NCBI RefSeq assembly: GCF_023715485.1
Contig: NZ_JAMBOF010000020.1
Span: forward strand, 1 to 64,000
DNA from: Mesobacillus subterraneus
GTDB lineage: Bacteria; Bacillota; Bacilli; Bacillales; Cytobacillaceae
Direction: 5' to 3'
Length of the DNA: 64,000 nucleotides
Shown here: in pieces, positions 1 through 8,667 of the stretch
How positions within the stretch are numbered: position 1 is the first letter of the stretch
How the letters are laid out: each line of letters begins with the position of its first letter
Notes under the pieces: generated by a model
Told to the model about the DNA's origin: nothing
The model's database searches: none
What the model saw: only the letters and a program-made list of their open reading frames with translations
Translations under genes and position numbers: made by a program

Positions 1-125
1 ACTGAAGAAGAAGTGACTGAAGAAGAAGTGACTGAAGAAGAAGTGACTGAAGAAGAAGTGACTGAAGAAGAAGTGACTGAAGAAGAAGTGACTGAAGAAG
101 AAGTGACTGAAGAAGAAGTGACTGA
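1..125 (+). repeat. 15-bp tandem microsatellite encoding TEEEV
   Basis: Near-perfect tandem copies of a 15-bp unit (GAAGAAGAAGTGACT) run from the window edge to about base 130. A second, shorter run lies at about 246-330. The unit is a multiple of three, so copy-number change by slippage would lengthen or shorten the protein without breaking frame. Confidence 0.9.
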
Positions 126-993
126 AGAAGAAACGGAAGTATCTCCTTCTATTGCTAACAAAATGAAGTCTAAAGCTTTCAACGCAAGCGCAACTGCTAA
201 AGAGAAAGCTAACGAAAACTCTGCTGTTGCTTTGTCTGTAGAAGTAACTGAAGAAGAAGTAACTGAAGAAGAAGTGACTGAAGAAGAAGTGACTGAAGAA
301 GAAGTAACTGAAGAAGAAGTGACTGAAGAAGAAACGAAAGTATCTCCTTCTATTGCTAACAAAATGAAGTCTAAAGCTTTCAACGCAAGCGCAACTGCTA
401 AAGAGAAAGCTAACGAAAACTCAGCTGTTGCTTTGTCTGTAGAAGTAACTGAAGAAGAAGCTACTGAAGAGGTAGTGACTGAAGAAGAAGCTACTGAAGA
501 AGTAGTGACTGAAGAGGAAGCTGCTGAAGAAGTAGCTACTGAAGAAACTACTACTGATGAAGTATCAGTTGAAGAAGATGTAAATGAAGAAACAGTTGTA
601 TCACCTTCTGCTGCTAACAAAGCTGATGCTAAAGCTAGTGTAAATGCAAGTGCAATTGCTAAGGAAGTTGCTGCATTAATCTCTGCTGTACAAGCTGCTT
701 TAACTGAAGAGGTTGTTGCTGATGAAACTGCTTCTGAGGAAACTACTGATGAAGTATCGGTTGAAGAAGATGTAAAAGAAGAAGCTGTAGTATCTCCATC
801 TGCTGCTAATAAAGCTGATGCTAAAGCAAGTGTTCATGCAAGTGAAATTGCAAAGGAAGTTGCAGCTTTGATCTCTGCTGTACTTGCTGCTGTTGAAGTT
901 TCTGATGAAGAAGCCGGTGAAGAGGTTGTTGCTGATGAAACTGCTTCTGAAGAAGTGACTGAAGAAGTAACAGTTGATGCTGAAACAAAATAA
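1..993 (+). CDS. Acidic modular repeat protein, 5' end outside window
   Basis: The reading frame is open from base 1, so the true start lies upstream and the protein is longer than the roughly 330 residues seen here. It is made of TEEEV pentapeptides encoded by a 15-bp microsatellite. These alternate with Ala/Lys-rich modules that begin PSIANK or PSAANK and carry a K-A-x-x-x-A-S-A-x-A-K-E pattern. Four such modules are visible: two nearly identical at the DNA level, 201 bp apart, and two diverged. The C-terminus has no LPxTG motif or membrane segment, and the N-terminal signal, if any, cannot be seen. Composition is extremely acidic. Possible roles are a surface, coat or matrix protein, but I do not recognise the family and assign no function. 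A strong terminator follows directly. Confidence 0.7.
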   Translation, partial: TEEEVTEEEVTEEEVTEEEVTEEEVTEEEVTEEEVTEEEVTEEETEVSPSIANKMKSKAFNASATAKEKANENSAVALSVEVTEEEVTEEEVTEEEVTEEEVTEEEVTEEETKVSPSIANKMKSKAFNASATAKEKANENSAVALSVEVTEEEATEEVVTEEEATEEVVTEEEAAEEVATEETTTDEVSVEEDVNEETVVSPSAANKADAKASVNASAIAKEVAALISAVQAALTEEVVADETASEETTDEVSVEEDVKEEAVVSPSAANKADAKASVHASEIAKEVAALISAVLAAVEVSDEEAGEEVVADETASEEVTEEVTVDAETK

Positions 994-1016
994 TAGGTTC
1001 TAATAACCTTGAAGAA

Positions 1017-1049
1017 AAGGACTTCCATTTAACGTGGAAGTCCTTCTTT
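1017..1049 (+). terminator. Intrinsic terminator, probably bidirectional
   Basis: Perfect 11-bp stem AAGGACTTCCA / TGGAAGTCCTT with a 7-nt loop, followed by a T-rich tract on the plus strand and TTTTCTTC on the minus strand. It sits between the convergent repeat-protein and YciI-like genes. Confidence 0.85.
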
Positions 1050-1059
1050 ATTGGGGCAA

Positions 1060-1443
1060 TTAGTGAATTAGATTTCCATTGGTTTGGGGGCTGTCCATTA
1101 ACCAGTTATTCTCTTCGTTTACGACGATTAATTCATTGATTTCGTATGTATTAAAGTATTTCTCTTTTATGAATGGATCGCTTTCTGCAATACTGATTGC
1201 CTCATCGATGTCTCCACAATTTAGGATGATCATGGCCTCTTCGTTGTTTTTAAACGGGCCACCCACCATCAGTTTTCCTTCCTGGTTTAAATGCCTGAGA
1301 TGCTCTATATGCCTTGTTAAAAGGCTCGCATTAAGCTCACTCGTCCTCTTGTCTTTTAGGAATACGACAAATATACTCAAAATCAAGTCTCCGATCACAA
1401 TGGATTTCCGGTTCATTATACCATTTCCAATATATCTCATCAT
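1060..1443 (-). CDS. YciI-like (YCII-related) small protein
   Basis: The ferredoxin-like YCII core is visible: a beta strand FVVFLKDKR, the helix RHIEHLRHLNQEGKL, then the family-typical GGPF, and later DIDEAISIAESDPF. Members are about 90-120 residues and of uncertain catalytic role (some are hydrolase- or dehalogenase-like). The frame stays open upstream to a TTG at 1497 with no ribosome binding site. The ATG pair at 1443/1440 follows a GGGGAAAG stretch and is preferred, giving about 127 residues. The start is still uncertain, because the domain itself begins only around FVVFL. It is convergent with the repeat protein and shares its terminator. Confidence 0.65.
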   Translation of the reverse strand: MMRYIGNGIMNRKSIVIGDLILSIFVVFLKDKRTSELNASLLTRHIEHLRHLNQEGKLMVGGPFKNNEEAMIILNCGDIDEAISIAESDPFIKEKYFNTYEINELIVVNEENNWLMDSPQTNGNLIH

Positions 1444-1524
1444 GTGATATGTCTTTCCCCTGTTAGATTCATGCTTTTGTGGGTAAATACTATTCAAGGA
1501 GTAAAATGAAGGAGGCTTAAAATC

Positions 1525-1893
1525 ATGATCATTGTCTATATTAGTATCGCTGTCATTGTGGCTTCCCTTGCTTACCTTGGATTTGTTGCTTTTAAAACTT
1601 TTAAAGAATCCAAGCCAACCATCGAAAGCCTTCAGGAAACGGCAACACGCGTCCAGGCTAAAACGGATGCCATCAAAGAAGAAACAGATCTACTTACATT
1701 TAAACAGCAGAAGCTGATGACAGACTTTGAAAAGAAGAAAAAAGCTGTCAATACGGTCGTTTTTTCGGTAAAACAAACCCCGGTTGTCTTCAAGAATGCG
1801 CTTGTAGCAAAACCTGTTGCTGCTCTTGAACGCCAGTATAAAGCAAGGCAATGGAAACGAAATCGCCGCAATCGAACAGCACAGCCACAATAA
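1525..1893 (+). CDS. DUF948 (YtxG-like) membrane protein
   Basis: 122 residues. One N-terminal transmembrane helix (about residues 2-22, IIVYISIAVIVASLAYLGFV) is followed by a long amphipathic, Lys/Glu-rich coiled-coil region and a very basic tail (RQWKRNRRNR). This layout matches the DUF948 proteins of Bacillus, whose best-known member YtxG belongs to the general-stress set; the biochemical role is unknown. The start is well supported by GAAGGAGG about 8 nt upstream of the ATG. Monocistronic, with its own terminator. Confidence 0.75.
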   Translation: MIIVYISIAVIVASLAYLGFVAFKTFKESKPTIESLQETATRVQAKTDAIKEETDLLTFKQQKLMTDFEKKKKAVNTVVFSVKQTPVVFKNALVAKPVAALERQYKARQWKRNRRNRTAQPQ

Positions 1894-1918
1894 ACAGGGC
1901 CGAGAGCCCTGTTTTTTC
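1894..1918 (+). terminator. Intrinsic terminator of the DUF948 gene
   Basis: Stem ACAGGGC / GCCCTGT with loop CGAGA, followed by six T residues, directly after the stop codon. Confidence 0.9.
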
Positions 1919-2048
1919 ATTTTGTCATGCTAAGTGACTATCTTCCTATATTCCTTCTTCCATTTATTTTCCCAATATCCTAGAAACCATTGATTAGTGC
2001 GGCTTCCAAACTCCAGCTCAACTTTTAGGCATTTTGTACGATTGTCGA

Positions 2049-2068
2049 AATAATAATTAATTATTATT
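2049..2068. promoter_or_regulatory. 20-bp perfect palindrome upstream of the M14 gene
   Basis: AATAATAATTAATTATTATT is fully self-complementary and lies about 40 bp upstream of the carboxypeptidase start, next to an AT-rich TATAAA-like stretch at 2072-2077. It could be an operator, but such palindromes also arise by chance in AT-rich DNA. Confidence 0.35.
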
Positions 2069-2108
2069 ATGTATAAATATACAATCAATAATATGGAGGA
2101 ATACATAT

Positions 2109-4487
2109 ATGAAGCATAGAAAAATCATCTCGGGTGTGGTGGCAGCAAGTTTGCTGGCTGCTTCTCCCTGGACTCCAACGCTTGCGGAGTCTTTTAAATG
2201 GACTAATGTTAATGTGAATGAAGATCAGGACGGCAGCTTATTCAACAGCGAAAACTATGACTTTATGAAATTCTCGGAAATTGGCGTAAAGCTTGCAGAA
2301 ATCGAAAAGCAATCGAATCGTGTGAAAGTTGAAGTAAAAGGAAAATCCTCAACTGGCCAGCCTCTCTACGTCGTGACAATCGCAGCACCCGATACTCAAG
2401 GTAAATTTGGCAAGGTTCAGTCTCTACGAAAGCAAATGTTCAAGAATCCTGGAAAAGCACAGGATTGGATTGAAAGTAATCCTGACTTCAAGGTACCCGT
2501 GATGATCAACGGTTCAATCCACGGCACAGAGTTTGTCGGCAGTGACGCAGTTATGCAGCTGATTGAACGTTTCGCACTTGAGAATGATGATACAACGAAG
2601 GAAATTCTCGAGAATAACATTTTGATATTCAACGTTGTTCAAAATCCTGATGGCCGTATCGATGCCACTCGCTTCAACGGAGAAGGAATCGACTTAAACC
2701 GTGACTTCATCACGCAATCACAGCCGGAAACACAGGAAACAGTTGCATTGATTAAGGAATGGAATCCTATGGTCTTCCTTGATACTCATGGTTATGTAAA
2801 AAATTACGCGCCGAACAAGCAGGGTCTTCTTGAGCCTTGTACAGTTCCGCACAATCCTAATTACGAATACGATCTTTATGAAAAATGGGCAATGAACCAG
2901 GCGGAAGCAATGGAAGCCCAAATCATGTCCAACAAAGAAAAATATACTGGCACCCTCTATCAATCAATGGTAGGAAGCTATATTCCTCAGCGTGATGACG
3001 CAGAGGGCTGGGATGATTACCCGCCAATTTTCACTCCAATGTACGCGATGTACCATGGAGCATACGGCCACACGCTTGAGGCACCAACGAATGACCTTGA
3101 TGGCGTACGCTGGATGTATGACGCAATCATGGGCGCACTGCAATATGCAACGGATAACAAACAAGAAATGATCAAAGACCAAATCGAAATGTTCAAGCGC
3201 GGGATCAACTTCGACCACCCGTTCCATGATGAAGGATTCTTCCCTACAGCCTATGTGCTGCCGGTCGATTCTGAGGACCCAACTGTGACGCAAAAAGCTG
3301 TAGCCCATCTTCAGAAAAATGACATTGAAGTAGTTCAGGCATCCAAAGCGTTTACTGCAGATGGAAAATCTTATCCTAAAGGTACGTATATTGTAAAATT
3401 GGATCAAGCAAAAGCAGGCCTGGCCAATACTATGCTTTGGGATGGCGAGGATATCACTGAAGATGTAGATGCAATGTACGATATTTCCGCATGGAGCCTT
3501 CCTGAACTTTGGGGCTTTGAAGCCATCGCCGTAGAAGATGAATTCGATGTGACTGCAGCGAAAGTGAATCAAATTCAGGAGCAGGGGTCTGTGGGTGGTA
3601 AAGGTCCATTCATAATTCCAAACAGTTCTGTTAAAGCCGTGAACCTAGTGAACACACTTTTACAGCAAGGGGTACCTGTAAAACGGGATGCTGAAGGCAA
3701 TTTTTACACTGAAGCAGCCGCAAATACGATTTCAGCAGCAGTTAAACAATCTGGTCTGCACATTGAATCCGCAAAGGTTCCTGCAGATGCAGTAGAGGTA
3801 TCCAATCTGAAGGTCGCAATACTGAAGGACGGCGGCATGAATAAGGCTCAATCACATTCAGGTACAAAGTTGGCACTTAAGCGTCTTGGCTTCAACGTTA
3901 CAGAAGTCACTCCAGTTGAAGTTGCCGAACAAGGCCTTTCTGGTTTCGATGTTTTTGTCTACAGCGGAACGGAAGGTTTGATTGCACCTACCCAGCCAAG
4001 AACGGGAAATAAGGAATTCGGTTTCGAGAATCCAGGCCAGTTCAACAGCTTCAAATCGAATGTGGAGAAATTTTTAACTGCTGGCGGTAAATATATCGCA
4101 GTGGGTGCCGGTGCATCCCTTGCGACTAAAACATTAGGTCTTACAGATGACAAAGTTGTTGTCGCGGACTACAACAGCAATGGTATTGCTAAGGTGGATT
4201 ACACTGGAGCAGGTGTCACTGCAGGCTACAGTGCGGATGACCTTGGGTTCGTGTATCGCCCTGTATGGTATGAAAATACAGATAACGACCAGGTTTACGC
4301 GACATTCGACGACAACAGCGACTTCTTCGTTGCTGGCCACTGGAAAGACAATACTGCTGCACAGGGCAAGGCAGTCATCGTGAAAGAACAAGATAAGGAC
4401 GTAACTCTTATTGGTCTCGAAGCAGGCTTCCGCGATCATACCGACTACTTGTTCCGACTTCTTTCCAACAGCATTTTCGAAAAATAA
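2109..4487 (+). CDS. Secreted M14 family zinc carboxypeptidase
   Basis: 792 residues. A Sec signal peptide is evident (basic MKHRK, hydrophobic core, likely cleavage near TLA-ES). The M14 fold follows at roughly residues 50-360, with zinc ligands in the HGTE motif (H138, E141), a NRD segment (197-199) for substrate carboxylate binding, the later histidine in FLDTHGY, and a catalytic glutamate in HTLEAPTN (E324). The C-terminal half (about 370-790) looks like an additional domain with a glutamine-amidotransferase-like fold, as in other large Bacillus M14 proteins. It probably trims peptides outside the cell. The ribosome site GGAGG precedes the ATG by about 9 nt. It is monocistronic and flanked by terminators. 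The specific peptide preference cannot be read. Confidence 0.85.
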   Translation: MKHRKIISGVVAASLLAASPWTPTLAESFKWTNVNVNEDQDGSLFNSENYDFMKFSEIGVKLAEIEKQSNRVKVEVKGKSSTGQPLYVVTIAAPDTQGKFGKVQSLRKQMFKNPGKAQDWIESNPDFKVPVMINGSIHGTEFVGSDAVMQLIERFALENDDTTKEILENNILIFNVVQNPDGRIDATRFNGEGIDLNRDFITQSQPETQETVALIKEWNPMVFLDTHGYVKNYAPNKQGLLEPCTVPHNPNYEYDLYEKWAMNQAEAMEAQIMSNKEKYTGTLYQSMVGSYIPQRDDAEGWDDYPPIFTPMYAMYHGAYGHTLEAPTNDLDGVRWMYDAIMGALQYATDNKQEMIKDQIEMFKRGINFDHPFHDEGFFPTAYVLPVDSEDPTVTQKAVAHLQKNDIEVVQASKAFTADGKSYPKGTYIVKLDQAKAGLANTMLWDGEDITEDVDAMYDISAWSLPELWGFEAIAVEDEFDVTAAKVNQIQEQGSVGGKGPFIIPNSSVKAVNLVNTLLQQGVPVKRDAEGNFYTEAAANTISAAVKQSGLHIESAKVPADAVEVSNLKVAILKDGGMNKAQSHSGTKLALKRLGFNVTEVTPVEVAEQGLSGFDVFVYSGTEGLIAPTQPRTGNKEFGFENPGQFNSFKSNVEKFLTAGGKYIAVGAGASLATKTLGLTDDKVVVADYNSNGIAKVDYTGAGVTAGYSADDLGFVYRPVWYENTDNDQVYATFDDNSDFFVAGHWKDNTAAQGKAVIVKEQDKDVTLIGLEAGFRDHTDYLFRLLSNSIFEK

Positions 4488-4494
4488 GAATGAT

Positions 4495-4530
4495 AAAAGC
4501 ATCGGGCTCTTGCCCGATGCTTTTATTAGT
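4495..4530 (+). terminator. Bidirectional terminator
   Basis: 13-bp perfect stem AAAAGCATCGGGC / GCCCGATGCTTTT with a 4-nt loop. A-rich and T-rich flanks serve both the M14 gene (+) and the convergent gene at 4526-4954 (-). Confidence 0.92.
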
Positions 4531-4954
4531 TATGTGAATAGTATCTTTCCAAAAGGTGATAATCCCTAGTTTTTTGAATCTCGATATGGTTAGCCAAAGC
4601 GAATTCTTCGAGCTCGCGAATTAGCTGTTCGCTGTAAAAGTAGGCAACTCCGAAATTTAACCCTCTCTTTACCTTAACCACTGCATTCTTCGTCGTCCAG
4701 CCAATCCGGCCGAACTTTATTTTTTTTATTTTGTCTGGCGTCAGAATTTTATAGTAAATCGTAAATTTAAAAAGCTTAATTTTATATTCAAGCTGATCTG
4801 AGGTAATCGTCAATTGGAGTTGATGTAAGATAATCATTAGCGCGACAAAAGTAATTGGAAGCTTTATGAACCAGTTTAAGTTAGGCAGGATGAACGCACT
4901 TATGAAAAGTATTGCATACAATATATTCTTGGACATTTTTCCTGAATAGGTCAA
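4526..4954 (-). CDS. Two-helix membrane protein with PH-like domain
   Basis: 142 residues: two adjacent transmembrane helices (about residues 9-45), then a beta-rich cytosolic domain (TITSDQLEYKIKLFKFTIYYKIL..IKKIKFGRIGW) that resembles bacterial PH-like domains (bPH/YdbT style). The C-terminus is helical. The function is unknown. The start is a TTG at 4954, chosen because GAGGAGG sits 9 nt upstream; the first ATG is 18 nt further in and too far from that site. Confidence 0.6.
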   Translation of the reverse strand: MTYSGKMSKNILYAILFISAFILPNLNWFIKLPITFVALMIILHQLQLTITSDQLEYKIKLFKFTIYYKILTPDKIKKIKFGRIGWTTKNAVVKVKRGLNFGVAYFYSEQLIRELEEFALANHIEIQKTRDYHLLERYYSHN

Positions 4955-5045
4955 TTGAGTTCGCCTCCTCGCACTCCTATTTTACCAGATAAATCCAAAT
5001 AATAATATAGAAAAAGACCACCATTTTACAGGTGATCTGCTTTTT

Positions 5046-6236
5046 TCATAGATATAGTCCTGCAAGGAAAATCCCCAATGCTTCTTCATAAATCTCATCA
5101 AATTGCGACAATGGCAACGGATTGATTCCAAAGCCCAGCTCGACCGTAAAACCCGGCCGGCGCCAGTCCTGGATGAACCAGTCCTTATAGCCGGCATAGC
5201 TCTCAATTGTTTTTACCGGCTGGTAGCCGCTTACCCTGGCGAATTCATTGACCATGGCTTCTGATTCGGGAGGTTCAAGGTTGTCGAAGCCCCAATAAAT
5301 CACTTCCCCTTGAGTGTGGAAGGCGAGCACCCGAGAGAAATCGCGCCGGCGTGTCAGTTCTGCCATGGCAATGGCTTCTGGCTCGGATAATGGACGTTCT
5401 CCTACATAATCCCTTGGCCCAGGACTGCTTGGATTCCGTTCCTTTTCCAGCTCCCATTTGGCCGGGAATTGGTCGTTCAGGTCCACTCCCCTGATGTTTG
5501 CTTTCCAGCCTGTGAAGTCTCTGCTTCCTTTATTAAGCTCGACAACACTTTCATTCCATGGCTCAGCTTCAGGCGGTCCATTGAGCACAAGATCCACCCC
5601 ATCTGGATTCACCATCGGCACGACTGACAAGGTTGTTTGACCGTAAAAATTCAACATTGACAAGCCGCGGATCGAAGACTTATTCGTTAGTGCAAGCAGG
5701 TAATCGTTCAGGAAAGTCATAATTACTGGAGTCGTGATCCATTCATTTGCATGGAAAGAGGCATTATAATGGACACGTTTATTGCCATTTCCGATCAGGG
5801 TTTCAGGAATCCGTTTTCCTAAAACTGAATTACCAATTGACGGCACCCTCATGAATGGATAGACATTCTCCAAACGCCTTAAATCGCTGATAAGGGCATC
5901 ATAATCATAATTCTTTTTCCCCTGGACAATTCTCCAAGTAACCCTCAAAGGGATCTTGATCATCTGGCCTATAAACAACCCGTTTGGATTGATGTTCCGG
6001 TTTGCCAAAAGCAAGGCATCAACCTGGATATTCCTTCTCTGGGCAATTCCCCAAAGTGTATCGCCCGCACGGATTCGATAGTCCACTGCCGCAAAACCCG
6101 GGACTTTCACTGTCTGCCCCGCTTGCAGTGCATTCGGATTCAAATTACTGTTGGAATCTATGATCAGCTGAAGAGGGATATTGAAAACATTGCTGAAATA
6201 CCAAAAGGAATCTCCCCTTCTCACATATATATCCAT
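5046..6236 (-). CDS. LysM-M14 gamma-D-glutamyl-L-diamino acid endopeptidase
   Basis: 396 residues from the ATG at 6236, which has a strong GGAGG. An in-frame GTG/ATG further upstream would add 20 residues but lacks such a site. Two LysM domains (about 2-45 and 53-97; the second reads YRIRAGDTLWGIAQRRN) target peptidoglycan. An M14 carboxypeptidase domain follows, with zinc ligands in NASFHANEW (HxxE), a later histidine in AFHTQGE and the catalytic glutamate in TVELGFG. This architecture matches endopeptidase I of Lysinibacillus sphaericus and YqgT of B. subtilis, which cut the gamma-D-Glu/meso-DAP bond of muropeptides. No signal peptide is present, in keeping with that family, which has been linked to sporulation or wall recycling. 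Monocistronic. Confidence 0.82.
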   Translation of the reverse strand: MDIYVRRGDSFWYFSNVFNIPLQLIIDSNSNLNPNALQAGQTVKVPGFAAVDYRIRAGDTLWGIAQRRNIQVDALLLANRNINPNGLFIGQMIKIPLRVTWRIVQGKKNYDYDALISDLRRLENVYPFMRVPSIGNSVLGKRIPETLIGNGNKRVHYNASFHANEWITTPVIMTFLNDYLLALTNKSSIRGLSMLNFYGQTTLSVVPMVNPDGVDLVLNGPPEAEPWNESVVELNKGSRDFTGWKANIRGVDLNDQFPAKWELEKERNPSSPGPRDYVGERPLSEPEAIAMAELTRRRDFSRVLAFHTQGEVIYWGFDNLEPPESEAMVNEFARVSGYQPVKTIESYAGYKDWFIQDWRRPGFTVELGFGINPLPLSQFDEIYEEALGIFLAGLYL

Positions 6237-6353
6237 AGCGCTCCTCCTGTTCTTTCTAAAGTAGCATCTATATATATGTATGTGACTACTTTTCAAAACT
6301 GGCAGGAATATTTAAAATAGCACTCAGCACCGAGTCTTTTTTTATATTGACAC

Positions 6354-6923
6354 CTATTTGCTTAATCCACCAAGAAACGCTTTGACTGACAGCCTATAAC
6401 TCTCGTCTAAATCAAGTGACAGTCCAAAACCTCCTTTTTGTTCCAGTGAGGCAAAGCCGTGCATAATGCTTCTCAACCCCCTTACTGCATGGATGGCCTC
6501 CTCTTCCTTTAATCCAAAAGGGGCGATTGCTGATACGACCAGAGCCACAATTTGTTTTCCGGCTTGATATACATCTTCATCAGCAGGATTGGGAGCAGAT
6601 AATGCAGACTCGTATAACCCTGGATTCTTTCTCGCAAAGGTTAAATACATTTCACTTAATGCCAGCACAGCTTCTCCTCCAGGCTGCTTTCCTGATGCTC
6701 CAGCCGCTAAACAAGCGTACAGTTTATTTAATGAATAAATAGCGAGCTCTCTTTTGATCCCTGGAAGACCTTCAAAGTGGTTATACAATGACGGTGATTT
6801 TATGTTGAGCTTCTTTGCCACGGAAGCAAGCGTCACTTTATCGATTCCATGGTCGTTCGCAAGCTCAGCTGCAGCGATGATAATCGTGTTTTTGTCGAGT
6901 GCTACTTTTGGTCTTGGTGACAT
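6354..6923 (-). CDS. TetR/AcrR family transcriptional regulator
   Basis: 189 residues. The N-terminal helix-turn-helix reads IIIAAAELANDHGIDKVTLASVAKKLNIKSPSLYNHF (about 13-50), the classic TetR signature. The C-terminal ligand domain resembles the TetR_C_33/WHG type (GLRSIMHGFASLE). It is the second gene of a two-gene operon, 15 bp behind the MBL hydrolase, and most likely represses that operon through the two palindromes at 7664-7706. The inducing ligand is unknown. Confidence 0.85.
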   Translation of the reverse strand: MSPRPKVALDKNTIIIAAAELANDHGIDKVTLASVAKKLNIKSPSLYNHFEGLPGIKRELAIYSLNKLYACLAAGASGKQPGGEAVLALSEMYLTFARKNPGLYESALSAPNPADEDVYQAGKQIVALVVSAIAPFGLKEEEAIHAVRGLRSIMHGFASLEQKGGFGLSLDLDESYRLSVKAFLGGLSK

Positions 6924-6938
6924 TTTTAATAAGCTCCT

Positions 6939-7646
6939 TTATTTTGTAAAAGTTGTTTCGGCTTTATTGATTGCTTTTTCTATTTGGGATTCTGGAGAAC
7001 GAAGTAATTCTCCGTGCCCTACTGCCAGCAGGCTTGGTTTCAGTTCATGTATTTTCTTCGCGCTTAGTACCGCTGTTTTTTTGTCCCATGTAGCCATAGC
7101 AGGAAAAGGAAACCACGGGATTGTCACTCCTGATACTGCGGTCCCGCCCCTTGTTTGAAAAGCGTCACCTGCAATCAGCGCGTTTGTTCTTTTATCAAGG
7201 AATGACATTGAACCAGGTGTATGGCCGGGAGTTGTATACGCAATCAAGGAACCGATTGAGTCTCCATCTTTAAGGAGAACATCAGGTTTTGTCTCGATTT
7301 TCTTCGGGATTCCGCCGCGGATTGGTGTCTGTGGTTCAGCTGAATCAAGCGATGTGTCTCCGGCAAGGAGGCGGGAATCACGTGCTGAGATATAAACAGG
7401 TACATTCAAAGTCTCCTTTAATTTATCCAGCGCCCCGATATGGTCTCCGTGCGCGTGGGTCAGGACTATTCGCTTGATTGGCTTCCCGATTTGTCCAACC
7501 GCCTCGATAATCGCTTTTGCACTATTTGGCAGTGCAGCATCAATCAAAGTGAGTCCATCTTCTTCCTCAACAAAGTAACAATTTACCGGAAACAACTTTG
7601 GCATAAATGTTAATTGATATAAGTACCCGTCTTTAATCACTCTCAT
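6939..7646 (-). CDS. MBL-fold metallo-hydrolase
   Basis: 235 residues. The zinc motif HAHGDH (about 81-86), the downstream TTPGHTPGS histidine, AGDAF aspartate and GHGE histidine complete a two-metal metallo-beta-lactamase site. Such proteins hydrolyse lactones, thioesters or other small substrates; the substrate here is not deducible. It is first in an operon with the TetR regulator. The pairing plus operators suggests that a small molecule induces its own degradation. There is no signal peptide, so it is probably cytosolic. Confidence 0.85.
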   Translation of the reverse strand: MRVIKDGYLYQLTFMPKLFPVNCYFVEEEDGLTLIDAALPNSAKAIIEAVGQIGKPIKRIVLTHAHGDHIGALDKLKETLNVPVYISARDSRLLAGDTSLDSAEPQTPIRGGIPKKIETKPDVLLKDGDSIGSLIAYTTPGHTPGSMSFLDKRTNALIAGDAFQTRGGTAVSGVTIPWFPFPAMATWDKKTAVLSAKKIHELKPSLLAVGHGELLRSPESQIEKAINKAETTFTK

Positions 7647-7663
7647 TTTTATTGCCTCCCGTT

Positions 7664-7706
7664 AAAACTAATATCGTTAGTTTTATATTAACTAATGACA
7701 TTAGTT
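7664..7706. promoter_or_regulatory. Two adjacent palindromic operators (TetR-type)
   Basis: IR1 at 7664-7684 has perfect 8-bp arms AAAACTAA / TTAGTTTT around 5 bp. IR2 at 7690-7706 has 7-bp arms AACTAAT / ATTAGTT around GAC. Both share the ACTAA..TTAGT core and lie just upstream of the MBL-TetR operon, as expected for autorepression by the encoded TetR protein. Binding itself is inference. Confidence 0.7.
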
Positions 7707-7845
7707 TTAGCAATAATAAAGTGGATAAATTTAATAATTTTTTTCTGAATGCATTTTAAGATCAATTTTATGGCGGATTTACAATGAAGTGTGGGTTGAG
7801 GACCAAGCTGATAAATTTTATTTCCGGTTTGGGTTCGTGTATTTT

Positions 7846-7885
7846 CAACCAAATAAAAAGGAAACCACACAAACAGGTGGTTTCC
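7846..7885 (-). terminator. Terminator of the amino acid ABC operon
   Basis: Perfect 9-bp stem GGAAACCAC / GTGGTTTCC. On the minus strand it is followed by CTTTTTATTT. It lies about 60 nt past the stop of the ATPase gene. Confidence 0.85.
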
Positions 7886-7944
7886 GCTTAATCAAACGTT
7901 TGATTGGATTAGGCTGTCTGCAACAACAGGTTTATTAAAAATTC

Positions 7945-8667
7945 CTATAGAATCTTGCTTAAAAAGGCTTGAGTACGCTCGTGCTGTGGGTTTTCAAAAA
8001 GTTCTTTAGGCTGGTTTTCCTCGATGATCAGCCCGCTGTCCATGAAAATGACCCGGTCCCCTACTTCCTTGGCAAAGCCCATTTCATGGGTGACGACGAC
8101 CATAGTCATTCCTTCACGAGCCAGCTGCTTGATTACCTCAAGCACTTCACCGACCATTTCTGGATCGAGGGCTGATGTTGGTTCGTCAAAAAGCATGATT
8201 TTTGGTTCCATCGCAAGTGCCCGCGCGATGGCAACGCGCTGTTTTTGCCCTCCGGAAAGGGAAGCAGGATAGGCTTCGGCCTTATCCTCAAGGCCGACTT
8301 TTTTCAGAAGTTCCATGGCTTTTGCCCTCGCCTGATTTTCATCAATGCCACGAACTTTTAAAGGCGCCAGCATGATATTTTCGATTACCGTCTTATGCGG
8401 GAACAGGTTGAAATGCTGAAAGACCATCCCGACTTCCTCGCGCACTTTGTTGATATCCGTTCCTTTGTCAGTAATATCCATGCCTTCGATCAGCACATGC
8501 CCGTCCGTTATCGTTTCGAGCAAATTGATGCAGCGCAGGAAGGTTGATTTTCCGGATCCTGATGGACCGATGACTACAACAACTTCCTGTGGCTGCACGA
8601 TAACATCGATTCCATTCAACACCTTGTGGCTGCCAAATGACTTTTGCAGATTAGCGACTTTAATCAT
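7945..8667 (-). CDS. glnQ: Polar amino acid ABC transporter ATPase
   Basis: 240 residues. Walker [10 protein letters not shown] (about 34-42), Q-loop [10 protein letters not shown], signature [15 protein letters not shown], Walker [14 protein letters not shown] and the switch histidine in VVVTHEMGF are all intact. The HisP/GlnQ-type length and sequence fit energising uptake of polar amino acids. It overlaps the permease stop by 4 bp (ATGA), indicating translational coupling. The symbol reflects the family; arginine- or cystine-specific relatives look alike. Confidence 0.85.
   Translation of the reverse strand: MIKVANLQKSFGSHKVLNGIDVIVQPQEVVVVIGPSGSGKSTFLRCINLLETITDGHVLIEGMDITDKGTDINKVREEVGMVFQHFNLFPHKTVIENIMLAPLKVRGIDENQARAKAMELLKKVGLEDKAEAYPASLSGGQKQRVAIARALAMEPKIMLFDEPTSALDPEMVGEVLEVIKQLAREGMTMVVVTHEMGFAKEVGDRVIFMDSGLIIEENQPKELFENPQHERTQAFLSKIL

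Noticed and set aside
2087-2095. ScoC box before the M14 gene (AATAATATG)
   Set aside because: The last position does not fit RATANTATY, and the region is too AT-rich for a one-mismatch 9-mer to mean anything.
2964-3572. 202-residue antisense reading frame inside the M14 carboxypeptidase
   Set aside because: Composition is that of a reverse-complement shadow; no ribosome site, and the opposite strand carries a well-supported gene.
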